This document shows, one piece after another, positions 30,697 through 39,927 of a DNA stretch of 64,000 nt. The notes under the pieces were generated by a model that saw nothing but the letters and a program-made list of their open reading frames with translations, had not been told where the DNA came from and ran no database searches. Location: contig NZ_LGEC01000049.1 in NCBI RefSeq assembly GCF_001279585.1, positions 1 to 64,000 on the forward strand, written 5' to 3'. The number at the start of each line of letters is the position of its first letter. The first letter of the stretch is position 1. The position numbers and the translations under genes are program-made. The stretch is from Nocardiopsis sp. NRRL B-16309. GTDB taxonomy: Bacteria > Actinomycetota > Actinomycetes > Streptosporangiales > Streptosporangiaceae.

Positions 30697-31782
30697 CTAC
30701 GGCTTGTGGGAGCGCGGGCGGCGCGTGGACGGCACCCCGCGGCGCCGACGACGGACGGCCATGCCCAGGTCGCTGCCTCGCTCCAGGAACTGCAGGGCCG
30801 CGCGGTGCACGGACGAACGGGCGCCCGGGGGCGCGGGGTCGGGGTTCTCGGTGTCCGCGGGGTCCAGGTGCGGCATGACGTGCGTCGGCTCGGTCTCCTG
30901 GGCGCCCAGGTGCGGCAGGAGGTCCGTCTCCTGCTGATCGGATGGCCCGGAGTCCTGCCGGTCCCGGTCGGGCCGGTCGCCCAAGTGCGGGACGACGTCC
31001 GTGCGCTCCTGGTCCTCGGACCGGTGTCCGGGCAGCGGGCGGACCGGGCGCGTGCGCTCCAGGGCGGAGGAGGACGCGCCGTCGCCGTCGTGGTCCGTGT
31101 CGCGGCTCTCCTCGTCCACGACCCGCTCCCACTCCCGGTCCCGGTCGCGCTGGTGGCGCTCCCCGGCCGCGCGGGTGCGCATGAGGCGCTCGCGGTCGCC
31201 GCGCCACTCGCGCCAGAGCCTGGCCAGCGGCGTGGCCACCGGCCAGGTGACCCGGGCCGGGCGCGAGAGCGCGTGCCAGAGGTAGGCGGTGGTCCCCCAC
31301 GCCTCCATGGCGCGCCGCGCGCGGGTGATGGTGAAGAAGGTGGGCAGGGCCAGGAGTAGCTGCGGCCACGCCAGGGCCAGGCAGGCCAGCAGCGGGTAGA
31401 GGCCGCCGCCCGCGATGGAGGCCATCGCGCCGACGACGACGGGCACCAGGGCCAGGACCACCCGCAGGTTGGTGAACTGGCGGAAGCGGTGCAGGGAGCG
31501 CCGGGCCGAGACCGGCGGTGTCAGGCCCTCGGGCAGGGGCGTGGGCTGGACCACCGTCGCCAGCAGCAGCGACCCCACCGCCACGCACGCCGCCAGCAGG
31601 ATCGTCCACCCCGCGGCGGCCAGCGTGCCGCCGACCATCAGGGCGACCACCCCGAGCACCGGAAGCGGCAGGGGCACCCAGAAGAGCACCCGTCTGCGCA
31701 GTTCGCCCTCCTGCGTGGGCTGGAGTGCGAACTCGGTCACCGGTGCCAGGATCCGGAACCTCTTCCTCGGTCGCTCGACCAC
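30697..31782 (-). CDS. Membrane protein with PHLG repeats
   Basis: 361 residues from a GTG at 31782. Helices near 30-48, 52-73, 100-120 and 123-145 (VLFWVPLPLPVLGVVALMVG, GWTILLAACVAVGSLLLATV, LRVVLALVPVVVGAMASIAG, LLACLALAWPQLLLALPTFF), then a long charged cytoplasmic tail. The tail has three copies of a short motif: DVVPHLGD, DLLPHLGA and HVMPHLDP. Basic end RRPRSHKP. Function unknown; the repeats may bind a partner. Confidence 0.65.
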   Translation of the reverse strand: MVERPRKRFRILAPVTEFALQPTQEGELRRRVLFWVPLPLPVLGVVALMVGGTLAAAGWTILLAACVAVGSLLLATVVQPTPLPEGLTPPVSARRSLHRFRQFTNLRVVLALVPVVVGAMASIAGGGLYPLLACLALAWPQLLLALPTFFTITRARRAMEAWGTTAYLWHALSRPARVTWPVATPLARLWREWRGDRERLMRTRAAGERHQRDRDREWERVVDEESRDTDHDGDGASSSALERTRPVRPLPGHRSEDQERTDVVPHLGDRPDRDRQDSGPSDQQETDLLPHLGAQETEPTHVMPHLDPADTENPDPAPPGARSSVHRAALQFLERGSDLGMAVRRRRRGVPSTRRPRSHKP

Positions 31783-32123
31783 TGCGTGACCCCCAAAGAA
31801 CGTCGAGACGAAACGGTGCGCCGGCCGCCGGACGAGGACTGGTCCCCGTCGGGGCTCACGGCTGCGAACCGCCCACGTCAAAGCTATCCCTAATCGTCTG
31901 GTCCCCGGGCACACACGGGCAGTCACACCCAATTCGTTTCCGACCCGTGCGGACCGGAGCGGGCCGCACTCCCCCCGGAGCCGGTACCAGCATCCCGCAC
32001 ACCCGGGACACTCCGCCGTTCCCTGTCCTACCCGACGGCCGTGAAACCACCGTAAAAACCCGTGCGAACCGACCGGATACAGCCGATGGCCGAAGCCCGG
32101 TCCGCGCGGCCCCGCCGCGGCCC
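31783..32123. other. Non-coding spacer
   Basis: 341 bases between the FasR-type gene and the membrane-protein gene, both on the minus strand. I see no gene, repeat or clear hairpin; it must hold the promoter of the membrane-protein gene. Confidence 0.4.
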
Positions 32124-33374
32124 TCAGCCCTCGCCGTGCTCCGCGAGCCGGCCCAGGGCGACCGCCACCCGCAGCACGAACGACCCCCGGCCGTCGGAGG
32201 GGATGCGCCCGGTGAGCTCGGCGATCCGGCTGAGCCGGTAGCGCACGGTGTTGGGGTGGACGAACAGCATCCGCGCCGTGGCCTCCAGCGAGGAGGCGTG
32301 CTCCAGGTAGACCGACAGCGTGTCCAGCAGGGGGGACCCCGCGCCCTGCAACGGGACGTAGACCTCCTCCACCAGCTGGCGCCGCGCGTCGGTGTCGCCG
32401 CGCAGGGCCCGCTCGGGCAGCAGGTCGTCGGCCAGGACCGGGCGCGGCGCGTCGGGCCAGGCGACCGCGGCCCGCAGGCCGTTGACCGCCGCCCGCGCCG
32501 AGGCGCCGGCCGCGCGCAGGTCGGGCACCGCCGGGCCCACGACCACCGGGCCGGGGCCGAACAGGCCCGTCAGGGGCTCGGCGGCGGCCACGGGCAGGTC
32601 GTCGGCCGCGTAGCGGTCCCCCACCCCGACGACCACCACCACCCGCCGCCCCTGCCGTCCCGCGAGCACGTCGTGCCCCAGGCGCCGGGCCGCCGCGCGG
32701 ATGTCGTCGAGGACCTTGGTGCCCTCCTCGCCCGCGTCGCCCGCCACCGCGATGACGGGGGTGTGCGACCACCCCAGGGCCGAGCCCCAGGTCTGCAGGC
32801 CCTCCTCGCGGTCCCCGTGCAGGAGGGCGTCGACGATCAGCGCCTCCAGCCGGGCGTCCCACGCCCCCCGCGCCTCGGCGGCGCGCGCGTAGACCTTCGC
32901 GGAGCTGAAGGCCACCTCGCGGGTGTAGCGCAGGACGGCCTCGCGCAGCTGCTGGGCACCGCCCGGAGCGGCCAGTTCCTCCACCTGGACCTCGACCACG
33001 TCGATGACCACGCGGATCATGTCCACGGTCTGCTGGAGGGAGACCGAGCGGGTCAGCTCCCGCGGCGCGGTGCCGAACACCTCCACGGTGATCGCCGGGC
33101 GCCCGCGCACGGGATTGCGGAACCAGTCGACGAAGGCGGCCACGCCCGACTGCGCGACCAGCCCGATCCAGGACCGGTCCTCGGCCGACATCCGGCGGAA
33201 CCAGCCCAGCCGCTCCTCCATGCGCGCCACGGCGGCCGTGCCGATGGTGCCCATCGAGCGCTCCAGTCGGCGTACGGTCTCGGCTCGGACGCGGTCCTGC
33301 TCCGTGGCGCCCGGCTCCGTGGCATCCTGTTCCGTGGCGCCCTCGTCCGGTGACGGGTGGGATTCGGTGTTCAC
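32124..33374 (-). CDS. fasR: PucR-family regulator, FasR-like
   Basis: 416 residues from a GTG at 33374. N-terminal part with IGTAAVARMEERLGWFRRMS and FGTAPRELTRSVSLQQTVDM, GGDEF-like middle (VIAVAGDAGEEGTKVLDDIR), and C-terminal PucR helix-turn-helix: LSVYLEHASSLEATARMLFV and HPNTVRYRLSRIAELTG. In Streptomyces the homologue FasR activates the fabD-fabH-acpP-fabF operon. Here it is divergent from fabD, 257 bases away, with a candidate operator between them. The N-terminal acidic repeat EQDATEPGATEQD is probably disordered. Confidence 0.85.
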   Translation of the reverse strand: MNTESHPSPDEGATEQDATEPGATEQDRVRAETVRRLERSMGTIGTAAVARMEERLGWFRRMSAEDRSWIGLVAQSGVAAFVDWFRNPVRGRPAITVEVFGTAPRELTRSVSLQQTVDMIRVVIDVVEVQVEELAAPGGAQQLREAVLRYTREVAFSSAKVYARAAEARGAWDARLEALIVDALLHGDREEGLQTWGSALGWSHTPVIAVAGDAGEEGTKVLDDIRAAARRLGHDVLAGRQGRRVVVVVGVGDRYAADDLPVAAAEPLTGLFGPGPVVVGPAVPDLRAAGASARAAVNGLRAAVAWPDAPRPVLADDLLPERALRGDTDARRQLVEEVYVPLQGAGSPLLDTLSVYLEHASSLEATARMLFVHPNTVRYRLSRIAELTGRIPSDGRGSFVLRVAVALGRLAEHGEG

Positions 33375-33544
33375 TCCACTAGGTTCGCATCCCCGCCGGG
33401 CCGGCGGTCGGACCACCCTCGCCCGGACGGTCGCGTGCGAGGGGGTGCCGGGCCCGGTTCCACCGGCTTCCGAGCGGTGCGCGTAGCGTCGGAAAGTGAC
33501 CAGTCCCACCGCTTTTCGGCTGGCCGCAGCGGGATCGGGCTCAT

Positions 33545-33563
33545 TTTGTCGGGAGTCTACAAA
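33545..33563 (+). promoter_or_regulatory. Candidate FasR operator before fabD
   Basis: TTTGTCGGGAGTCTACAAA, a 19-base imperfect inverted repeat with TTTGT/ACAAA arms, 69 bases before fabD and in the intergenic region shared with the regulator gene. I recall a similar TTTGTAG...CTACAAA element before fabD in streptomycetes; the assignment is inference. Confidence 0.45.
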
Positions 33564-33631
33564 CGACCTCGACCGAACTTCGTGTCTCTCCCCATCCAAC
33601 TGGTGAACTCCTACAGGGCAAGGTTGATGTC

Positions 33632-34615
33632 GTGCTTGTAATCGTTGCTCCCGGCCAAGGTGCCCAGGTTCCCGGATTCCTCACCCCGTGGCTCGAACTG
33701 CCCGGCGTCGCCGAACAGTTCGCCGCGTGGTCGGAGGTGACCGGGCTCGACCTCGTGCGCTTCGGCACGACCGCGGACGCGGACGAGATCCGCGACACCG
33801 CCGTCGCCCAGCCCCTGCTGGTCAGCGCCGGCCTTGTCGCGGCCACCGCCATGCTCGGGCCCGCCTCCCACCCCGGCCCGTCGCTGCCCGCGGACCCCTC
33901 CGCCGTGGACGCCGTGGCGGGCCACAGCGTCGGCGAGTTCACCGCCGCCGCGATCACCGGTGTCCTGTCCCCGCACGACGCGCTGGCCCTGGTCGCCGAG
34001 CGCGGACGCGGCATGGCCGACGCCGCCGCCCGCACCGAGACCGGCATGACCGCGGTCCTGGGCGGCGACCGCGATGAGGTCCTGGCCGCGATCGGGGCCG
34101 CCGGCCTCACCCCCGCCAACGACAACGGCTCCGGGCAGATCGTGGTGGCCGGTACCACCGAGCAGCTGGCGGCGTTCGCCGGGAACCCGCCCGGGCGGGC
34201 CCGGCTGCGCCCGCTGTCGGTCGCCGGCGCCTTCCACACCGAGCACATGGCCCCGGCCGTGGAGCGCGTCCGGTCGAGCGCGGCCCACCTGACCCCCTCC
34301 GACCCCACCGTGCGGCTGCTCTCCAACGCCGACGGCGCGGTCGTCTCCAGCGGCACGGACTACCTTGAGCGCCTGGTGACCCAGATCTCCTCCCCCGTGC
34401 GGTGGGACGCCTGCACCCGGACGCTCGCCGACCTGGGCGTGACCGCCCTCATCGAACTCACACCGGCCGGCACCCTGACCGGACTGGCCAAGCGCGCGCT
34501 GCGCGGTGTCGACCTCCTCGCGGTGAAGACGCCCGACGACCTCGACCGCGCCACCGCCCTCATCAAGGAGCACGCGGGCACCACTCCCCACGCGAGCCCT
34601 GCCCAGGAAGGTTGA
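33632..34615 (+). CDS. fabD: Malonyl-CoA:ACP transacylase
   Basis: 327 residues from a GTG with GCAAGG upstream. IVAPGQGAQVPGFL, the nucleophile Ser99 in VAGHSVGEFTAAAITG, ERGRGMADAA with the substrate Arg, and GAFHTEHM with the catalytic His are all present. It loads malonate on ACP for type II fatty-acid synthesis. First gene of fabD-fabH-acpP-fabF; fabH begins three bases after its stop. Confidence 0.97.
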   Translation: MLVIVAPGQGAQVPGFLTPWLELPGVAEQFAAWSEVTGLDLVRFGTTADADEIRDTAVAQPLLVSAGLVAATAMLGPASHPGPSLPADPSAVDAVAGHSVGEFTAAAITGVLSPHDALALVAERGRGMADAAARTETGMTAVLGGDRDEVLAAIGAAGLTPANDNGSGQIVVAGTTEQLAAFAGNPPGRARLRPLSVAGAFHTEHMAPAVERVRSSAAHLTPSDPTVRLLSNADGAVVSSGTDYLERLVTQISSPVRWDACTRTLADLGVTALIELTPAGTLTGLAKRALRGVDLLAVKTPDDLDRATALIKEHAGTTPHASPAQEG

Positions 34616-34617
34616 CC

Positions 34618-35574
34618 ATGTTCAGCTCCCCGAGCACCTCCCCGGGCGCGGCGATCGTCGCCTTCGGCGACTACCAGCCCGCCCAGGTCGTCACCAACGC
34701 CGACCTCATGGAACGCGTGGACACCACCGACGAGTGGATCCAGAGCCGTGTGGGCATCCGGGAACGCCGCATCGCGGGCCCCGATGACACCGTCGAGAGC
34801 ATGGCCGTGGTGGCCGGCGGCAAAGCGCTCGCCGCCGGCGGGATGGCCCCCGAGGACATCGACCTGGTGATCGTGGCGACCTGCACCGCGCGGGACCAGA
34901 TCCCCAACGCGGCCGCCTCGGTCGCCGCCAAGCTGGGCATCGTCGCCCCCGGCGCCTTCGACGTCAACGCCGCCTGCGCGGGCTTCTGCTACGCCCTGGG
35001 CATCGCCTCGGACGCGGTCCGCGGCGGCAGCGCGCGCAACGTGCTGGTGATCGGCTCGGAGAAGCTCAGCGACTGGGTGGACTGGGACGACCGCTCCACG
35101 TGTGTGATCTTCGCCGACGGCGCCGGCGCCGTGGTGGTCTCGGCCTCCGAGGAGCAGGCCGTGGGCCCCGTGGTGTGGGGATCCTCCGGTGAGCGCGCCG
35201 ACAAGATCTACCTGCGCGACCACAAGTACCTCTACCAGGAGGGCCAGGCGGTCTTCCGCTGGACCACCACGGAGCTGTACAAGGTCGCGCTGGAGGCCCT
35301 CGACAGGGCCGGGGTGGACCCCTCCGAGCTCACCGCGTTCGTCCCCCACCAGGCGAACCTGCGCATCGTGGAGTCCATCGCCCGCAAGCTGGGGGCGCCG
35401 CAGGCACTCGTGGCCCGCGATATCGTCACCGCTGGCAACACCTCCTCCGCGTCCGTTCCGCTCGCGCTCTCGCGCATGGTGGAACGCGGGGAGCTGCCGT
35501 CGGGGAGCACCGTCCTCACCCTGGGCTTCGGCGCGGGGCTGGTCTATGCCGCACAGGTGATCCGTATCCCCTGA
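34618..35574 (+). CDS. fabH: 3-oxoacyl-ACP synthase III
   Basis: 318 residues. Starts MFSSPSTSPGAAIVAFGDYQ with AGGAAGG upstream. Catalytic Cys120 in VNAACAGFCYAL, His in FVPHQANLRIVES (about 244) and Asn in TAGNTSSASVPL (about 274). It starts fatty-acid chains from an acyl-CoA and malonyl-ACP; actinobacterial forms accept branched starters. The longer frame upstream overlaps fabD and is not the start. Confidence 0.97.
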   Translation: MFSSPSTSPGAAIVAFGDYQPAQVVTNADLMERVDTTDEWIQSRVGIRERRIAGPDDTVESMAVVAGGKALAAGGMAPEDIDLVIVATCTARDQIPNAAASVAAKLGIVAPGAFDVNAACAGFCYALGIASDAVRGGSARNVLVIGSEKLSDWVDWDDRSTCVIFADGAGAVVVSASEEQAVGPVVWGSSGERADKIYLRDHKYLYQEGQAVFRWTTTELYKVALEALDRAGVDPSELTAFVPHQANLRIVESIARKLGAPQALVARDIVTAGNTSSASVPLALSRMVERGELPSGSTVLTLGFGAGLVYAAQVIRIP

Positions 35575-35682
35575 CCCGCACCGCACGGACCTGAGGCGTC
35601 CGCCGGGCGAACGCGGTCCGACCCGTCGTCGCAGGGCGACCTCGAACCAGACACAGAATCAGCGAACAAGGAGAATCACGAC

Positions 35683-35922
35683 ATGGCTCACACCGAGCAG
35701 GAGATCCTGAGCGGCCTCGGCGAGATCATCGAGGAGATCGTCGGTACCGACGCCTCCGAGGTCAGCCCGGAGAAAAGCTTCGTCGACGACCTCGACATCG
35801 ACTCGCTGTCCATGGTGGAGATCGCCATCGCCGCCCAGGACAAGTTCGGCGTGGAGATCCCCGACGACCAGCTCAAGGACCTCAAGACGGTCCAGGACGT
35901 CATCACCTTCATCCAGAAGTAG
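35683..35922 (+). CDS. acpP: Acyl carrier protein
   Basis: 79 residues, acidic, four-helix pattern. The carrier Ser41 is in DDLDIDSLSMVEIAIAAQ. ACAAGGAGAA precedes the ATG. It lies 108 bases after fabH and 159 before fabF, so all four genes likely form one transcription unit. Confidence 0.97.
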   Translation: MAHTEQEILSGLGEIIEEIVGTDASEVSPEKSFVDDLDIDSLSMVEIAIAAQDKFGVEIPDDQLKDLKTVQDVITFIQK

Positions 35923-36081
35923 GCGCGTCCGGGCCGCCGGAGCCCCACCGGCACCGGCGGCCCCGCCCGCGCGCGAGACGGCCCGGCGACGGCTCCCGCG
36001 GCCCCGCCACGCACCACCACCACCCGCCAACGTCTTCCGGATCAGCAACCGGGAACGATCCACGAGAAGGGCGATCGGATC

Positions 36082-37320
36082 ATGTCCAAGACCGATGTCG
36101 TCATCACCGGCCTCGGCGCCACCACCCCCCTCGGGGGTGACGTCGCGACCACATGGTCCGCGCTCCTCGACGGCCGGTCCGGCATCTCCATGCTGGACGA
36201 GTCCTGGCACGAGAAGCTTCCTGTGCACTTCGCCGGGCGTATCGCCCAGGAGCCCTCGGAGAAGCTTCCGCGTCCACGGCTGCGCCGACTGGACCGGACC
36301 CAGCAGTTCGCGCTGATCGCCGCCCAGGAGGCCTGGGCGGACGCCGGCACACCCGAGGTCGACCCCCTGCGCCTGGGCGTGGTCGTCTCCAGCGGGATCG
36401 GTGGCATCCTCACCATCCTCGAGCAGTACGACACCTTCCGTGAGAAGGGCTGGAAGCGGGTCTCCCCGTTCACCGTGCCCATGCTCATGCCCAACAGCCC
36501 GGCCGCCGCGGTCAGCCTGGAGTTCACCGCCCGGGCCGGAGCGCACGCCCCGGTCAGCGCCTGCGCCTCCAGCGCGGAGGCGATCGCCAACGGTGTCGAC
36601 ATGATCCGCGCCGGGCGCGCCGACATCGTCATCGCCGGCGGTACCGAGGCGGCCATCCACCCGCTCAACATCGCCTCCTTCGCGTCGATGCGGGCCCTGT
36701 CCACGCGCAACGACGACCCGCACACGGCCTCCCGCCCGTGGGACAAGGACCGCGACGGGTTCGTCATGGGCGAGGGCGCCGGCATCGTCGTCCTGGAGTC
36801 GGCCGAGCACGCGGCCAGGCGCGGCGCGCGGGTGTACGCCCACGCGGCGGGTGTCGGCTACACCAACGACGCCTACGACATCGTCCAGCCCGACCCGGAG
36901 GGCACCGGCCAGGCGCGCGCCATCTCCGAGGCGCTGGCCGACGCCGACCTCAGGACCAGCGACATCGTGCACGTCAACGCGCACGCCACGTCCACCCCGG
37001 CCGGCGACGTCGGTGAGACCCGCGCGATCCGCACCGCCCTGGGCGACGCCGACGCCGACCGCGTGGCGGTGACCTCCACCAAGTCGATGACCGGCCACCT
37101 GCTGGGCGGCGCGGGCGCGGTGGAGTCGATCGCCACGGTCCTGGCCCTGCACGAGGGCCGGATCCCGCCGACGATCAACATCCAGGAGCTGGACCCCGAC
37201 GTGGCGGTGGACATCGTCCGAGACAAGCCCCGGGACATGCCCGCCGGCGACGTCGCGGCGATCAACGAGTCCTTCGGCTTCGGCGGTCACAACATCGCCC
37301 TGGTGTTCCGACGCGCCTGA
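36082..37320 (+). CDS. fabF: 3-oxoacyl-ACP synthase II
   Basis: 412 residues. MSKTDVVITGLGATTPLGGD, nucleophile Cys161 in APVSACASSAEAIANG, His residues in VHVNAHATSTPAGD and KSMTGHLLGGAGAVES, and the C-terminal NESFGFGGHNIAL. It elongates acyl-ACP chains. GAAGGGCGATC lies before the ATG. A strong hairpin follows the stop and ends the fab cluster. Confidence 0.97.
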   Translation: MSKTDVVITGLGATTPLGGDVATTWSALLDGRSGISMLDESWHEKLPVHFAGRIAQEPSEKLPRPRLRRLDRTQQFALIAAQEAWADAGTPEVDPLRLGVVVSSGIGGILTILEQYDTFREKGWKRVSPFTVPMLMPNSPAAAVSLEFTARAGAHAPVSACASSAEAIANGVDMIRAGRADIVIAGGTEAAIHPLNIASFASMRALSTRNDDPHTASRPWDKDRDGFVMGEGAGIVVLESAEHAARRGARVYAHAAGVGYTNDAYDIVQPDPEGTGQARAISEALADADLRTSDIVHVNAHATSTPAGDVGETRAIRTALGDADADRVAVTSTKSMTGHLLGGAGAVESIATVLALHEGRIPPTINIQELDPDVAVDIVRDKPRDMPAGDVAAINESFGFGGHNIALVFRRA

Positions 37321-37340
37321 CCCCGCGTCCGCACCGCACC

Positions 37341-37373
37341 CCGGCGGGTGCCGCCACCGGCGGCGCCCGCCGG
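37341..37373 (+). terminator. Terminator after fabF
   Basis: Arms 37341-37355 and 37359-37373 pair over 15 bases with one G-T pair and a three-base loop (ACC). It lies 20 bases after the fabF stop. Confidence 0.7.
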
Positions 37374-37470
37374 CGGCGTTCGCACCCCCACCAGGGGTGA
37401 CACCGGGTGACCGACGGGACGGGAAAGACGGCGTGTGACCGCGGGAATCGCCGTGAACAGGCCGAACCGG

Positions 37471-37476
37471 TATGAT
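37471..37476 (+). promoter_or_regulatory. -10 box of a leaderless transcript
   Basis: TATGAT ends 11 bases before the GTG at 37488, so transcription would start at or within a few bases of the start codon. No ribosome site is visible there. Confidence 0.5.
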
Positions 37477-37487
37477 CTGCGGGTACC

Positions 37488-38801
37488 GTGACACCCGTCA
37501 CCCTGGTGTCCCGCGTGGGCTACGGGCGGCCGATGATCGGTGGAACGAGCCGTGAAGGTGAGCTGAACACCCGGGGACAGGCCTTTCAGGCCGACCCGGT
37601 ACGGCGACACCATGGATCCGTGTCTCCCCTGAGTTCCCATCGCGCACCCATGGCGACCACGGCCCCCATGCCCGTCCCGACGCACCGGCGTCCGGCCGCG
37701 GGTCCCCGTTACCTGCCCATCGTGGACCTGGACTCGGGCTCCGTCGTGGCCATCGAGACCGTCGCCGCTCCGCCGCCCACGGCCCGGGGCGGTTTCGCCG
37801 CCGTGACCGAGCAGGAGTGCGAGACGGTGGCCGAATGGCTGCTGACGCTGGTCCGCGACTCGGCCGGGACCGAGAGCCTGCTGCCGCTGGTGCTGCCCCT
37901 GCCCGCGCGCACGCTGTCGGGCGGGGACGCGTTCGTCACGGCCGTGGAGTCCCGGATGCGGCGGGCGGGCCGCCGCCCGCGCGACGTCACCTTCATGCTC
38001 AGCCCGGACCTGGCCGAGCTCGACCGCCAGACGGTGGTGGCCGGTGTGGCCCGCCTGCGCGCGGCCGGGTTCCGGTGCGGGTTCGGCACGGCGATGGTCC
38101 GCCCCGACCTCATGATCGACGCCACGCCCTTCCTCGTGCGCATCGACCCCCAGATCGTGTCGGGCCTGGCCACCGACCAGCGGCACGTGACCGTGGTGGA
38201 GGGACTGGCGCGCATCGGCCGGGGCAGCGGCGTTTTCGCCATGGCCTCGGGGGTGTCCTCGGCCGACGAGGTCATCCGCCTGCGGCGCTGCGGCCTGCGG
38301 GTGGCCACCGGCCCGTTCTTCGCGGACGAGGCCTGGCGGCCCGGTGAGCGCGTCGCCCCGGTCCCGGAGCCGGTCACGGAGGGCCCGGGGAGCGGGCAGG
38401 ACTCCGGCCCCCCGGTCACGGAGTACATGGTGCCGCCGGTGGGCCTGGACGCCGACTCCACCGCCGACCAGGTGCTCACCGCCTTCACCGACGACCCGGC
38501 GCTCAACAGCGTCATCCTCATCGACCACCGGGACCGCCCCCTGGGCGTGATCGACCGGACGCGGTTCCTGCTCTCGGTGACGGGCCGGTACGGCCACGCC
38601 CTGCACGCCAAGCGCCCGGCGCTGCGGATGGCCGAGGCCCCGCGCACGGTTCCGGCGTGGATGTCGGCGATCGCGGCGCTGCGGGTGGCCGGCCAGGACA
38701 ACGAGCGGGTCTACGACGACCTCATCGTGACCAACAGCTACGCGCAGGTGTTCGGCGTGGTGCACGTGTCCGACCTGGTGCGCTCGCTCTCCCTGAGCTG
38801 A
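37488..38801 (+). CDS. Degenerate EAL-domain protein with a CBS-like C terminus
   Basis: 437 residues if started at the GTG set by the TATGAT box; starts at 37620 or 37650 are alternatives. Residues 70-275 have the EAL fold pattern (YLPIVDLDSGSVVAIETVAA ... MLSPDLAELDRQTVV ... GFRCGFGTAMVRPDLMIDAT), but the EAL motif itself reads ETV and the metal Asp pairs are missing, so no c-di-GMP hydrolysis is expected. Residues 300-437 look like a CBS pair (ADQVLTAFTDDPALNSVILI, RDRPLGVIDRTRFLLS). Perhaps a sensor of nucleotides. Lies after the fab cluster but with its own promoter. Confidence 0.75.
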   Translation: MTPVTLVSRVGYGRPMIGGTSREGELNTRGQAFQADPVRRHHGSVSPLSSHRAPMATTAPMPVPTHRRPAAGPRYLPIVDLDSGSVVAIETVAAPPPTARGGFAAVTEQECETVAEWLLTLVRDSAGTESLLPLVLPLPARTLSGGDAFVTAVESRMRRAGRRPRDVTFMLSPDLAELDRQTVVAGVARLRAAGFRCGFGTAMVRPDLMIDATPFLVRIDPQIVSGLATDQRHVTVVEGLARIGRGSGVFAMASGVSSADEVIRLRRCGLRVATGPFFADEAWRPGERVAPVPEPVTEGPGSGQDSGPPVTEYMVPPVGLDADSTADQVLTAFTDDPALNSVILIDHRDRPLGVIDRTRFLLSVTGRYGHALHAKRPALRMAEAPRTVPAWMSAIAALRVAGQDNERVYDDLIVTNSYAQVFGVVHVSDLVRSLSLS

Positions 38802-38967
38802 GCGGCACCGGCGGCCCCGGCGGGGCGGGCGCCCGGTCGACACCCGGACACGGCAGGCGCTCGGACGAAACTGCTCCCGGACGGGGCGGCACCCTGTGCC
38901 CGTCGGGCCGGGTGCGACGCCGGGGCGTTTTCGAGGAATACCCAGCGCGTCGCGCGGGGGCGCCCGG

Positions 38968-39927
38968 TCAGTGCTGCCCGGGGCCCTTGGTGCCCGAGGG
39001 GCTGCTGGTGGCGGCGGAGCCGTCGACCGGGGAGTAGCCGTTGTAGTGCGGTTCGGCCTCGCGCCCCAGTTCCAGGGCGCGGGCGAGTTCGGCGCGGGTG
39101 GCCTCGTCGTGGAGGTAGTCGAGTTCGGGGCGCCGGGGCATGCGGCCGTCCCCCGAGGAACGGCCCATGAGGCGGCGGCGCACCCACGGCACCCCGTACT
39201 TGCGGGCCCAGCGCCGGTTCTCCCGGCGGCGCAGGATGGCGGGCAGCTGCTGGGGCGGGGTGCTCCAGGGGTCGGTCCAGGACTCCCGCGGCCCCATGGG
39301 CACGCCGAGGAGGTCGGCGATCCTGGCGGCGACGATCTGGTGCCCGGCGCCGTTGAGGTGCAGGCGGTCCTCGCTCCAGGCCCGGGGGTCGGTGAGGGCG
39401 TTGAGCGCCCACATGTCGACGATCTCGGTGCCGGTGCGCTCGGCGACGGCCCTCATGTGCATGCTGAACACGGCGATGCGGCCGCGGTAGTAGCGCAGCA
39501 CGGGGATCCAGCCGGTGTCGTGGCCGGAGATGATGACGACCCGGATGCCCGCCTCGCACAGGAGCCGGACGCCCGTCTCGAACTGCTCGGCCAGCCGGTC
39601 GAGGTCGTTGCCGGGCCGCAGGACGTCGTTGCCGCCGGCCAGGACGGTGACGAGGTCGGGGCGCCAGGCGAAGGTCTGCTCCAACTGCTCACCGAAGATG
39701 TGGCTCATGCGGCGCCCGCGCACCCCGAGGTTGGCGTAGCGGAAGTCGGGGACGGTCGCGCCCAGGTGCTCGGCGAGCCGGTCGGCGAACCCTCGGTACG
39801 CGCCCCCGGGGCCGCTGTCGTCTTCCATCCCTTCGGTGATGCTGTCGCCGATCGCGACGAAGGACCGGATGGTGTGCGGTCTGTTCGCGCGCGCGGCCGC
39901 TGAGGGATTCGTCTCTAGGTCTGTCAC
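38968..39927 (-). CDS. SGNH/GDSL hydrolase
   Basis: 319 residues from a GTG at 39927 (a TTG three codons earlier is possible). Block I SFVAIGDSITEGMEDDSG with the catalytic Ser, block II Gly in NLGVRGRRM, block III TVLAGGNDVL with Asn, and block V SEDRLHLNGAGHQIVA with Asp and His. No signal peptide, so likely an intracellular esterase or lipase. The C-terminal 90 residues are basic and then Ser/Gly-rich. Confidence 0.9.
   Translation of the reverse strand: MTDLETNPSAAARANRPHTIRSFVAIGDSITEGMEDDSGPGGAYRGFADRLAEHLGATVPDFRYANLGVRGRRMSHIFGEQLEQTFAWRPDLVTVLAGGNDVLRPGNDLDRLAEQFETGVRLLCEAGIRVVIISGHDTGWIPVLRYYRGRIAVFSMHMRAVAERTGTEIVDMWALNALTDPRAWSEDRLHLNGAGHQIVAARIADLLGVPMGPRESWTDPWSTPPQQLPAILRRRENRRWARKYGVPWVRRRLMGRSSGDGRMPRRPELDYLHDEATRAELARALELGREAEPHYNGYSPVDGSAATSSPSGTKGPGQH

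Noticed and set aside
28787..30937. Long open frame overlapping the PhoD gene
   Set aside because: It is an out-of-frame reading of very GC-rich coding DNA, with Arg/Gly/Ala-rich composition and no ribosome site; the PhoD frame carries the family motifs.
31518..33353. 611-codon plus-strand frame opposite the FasR-like gene
   Set aside because: Antisense to a gene with clear PucR motifs; composition is Arg/Pro/Gly-rich.
35659..37494. 611-codon open frame opposite acpP and fabF
   Set aside because: Antisense reading of conserved genes; its product has no protein-like pattern.
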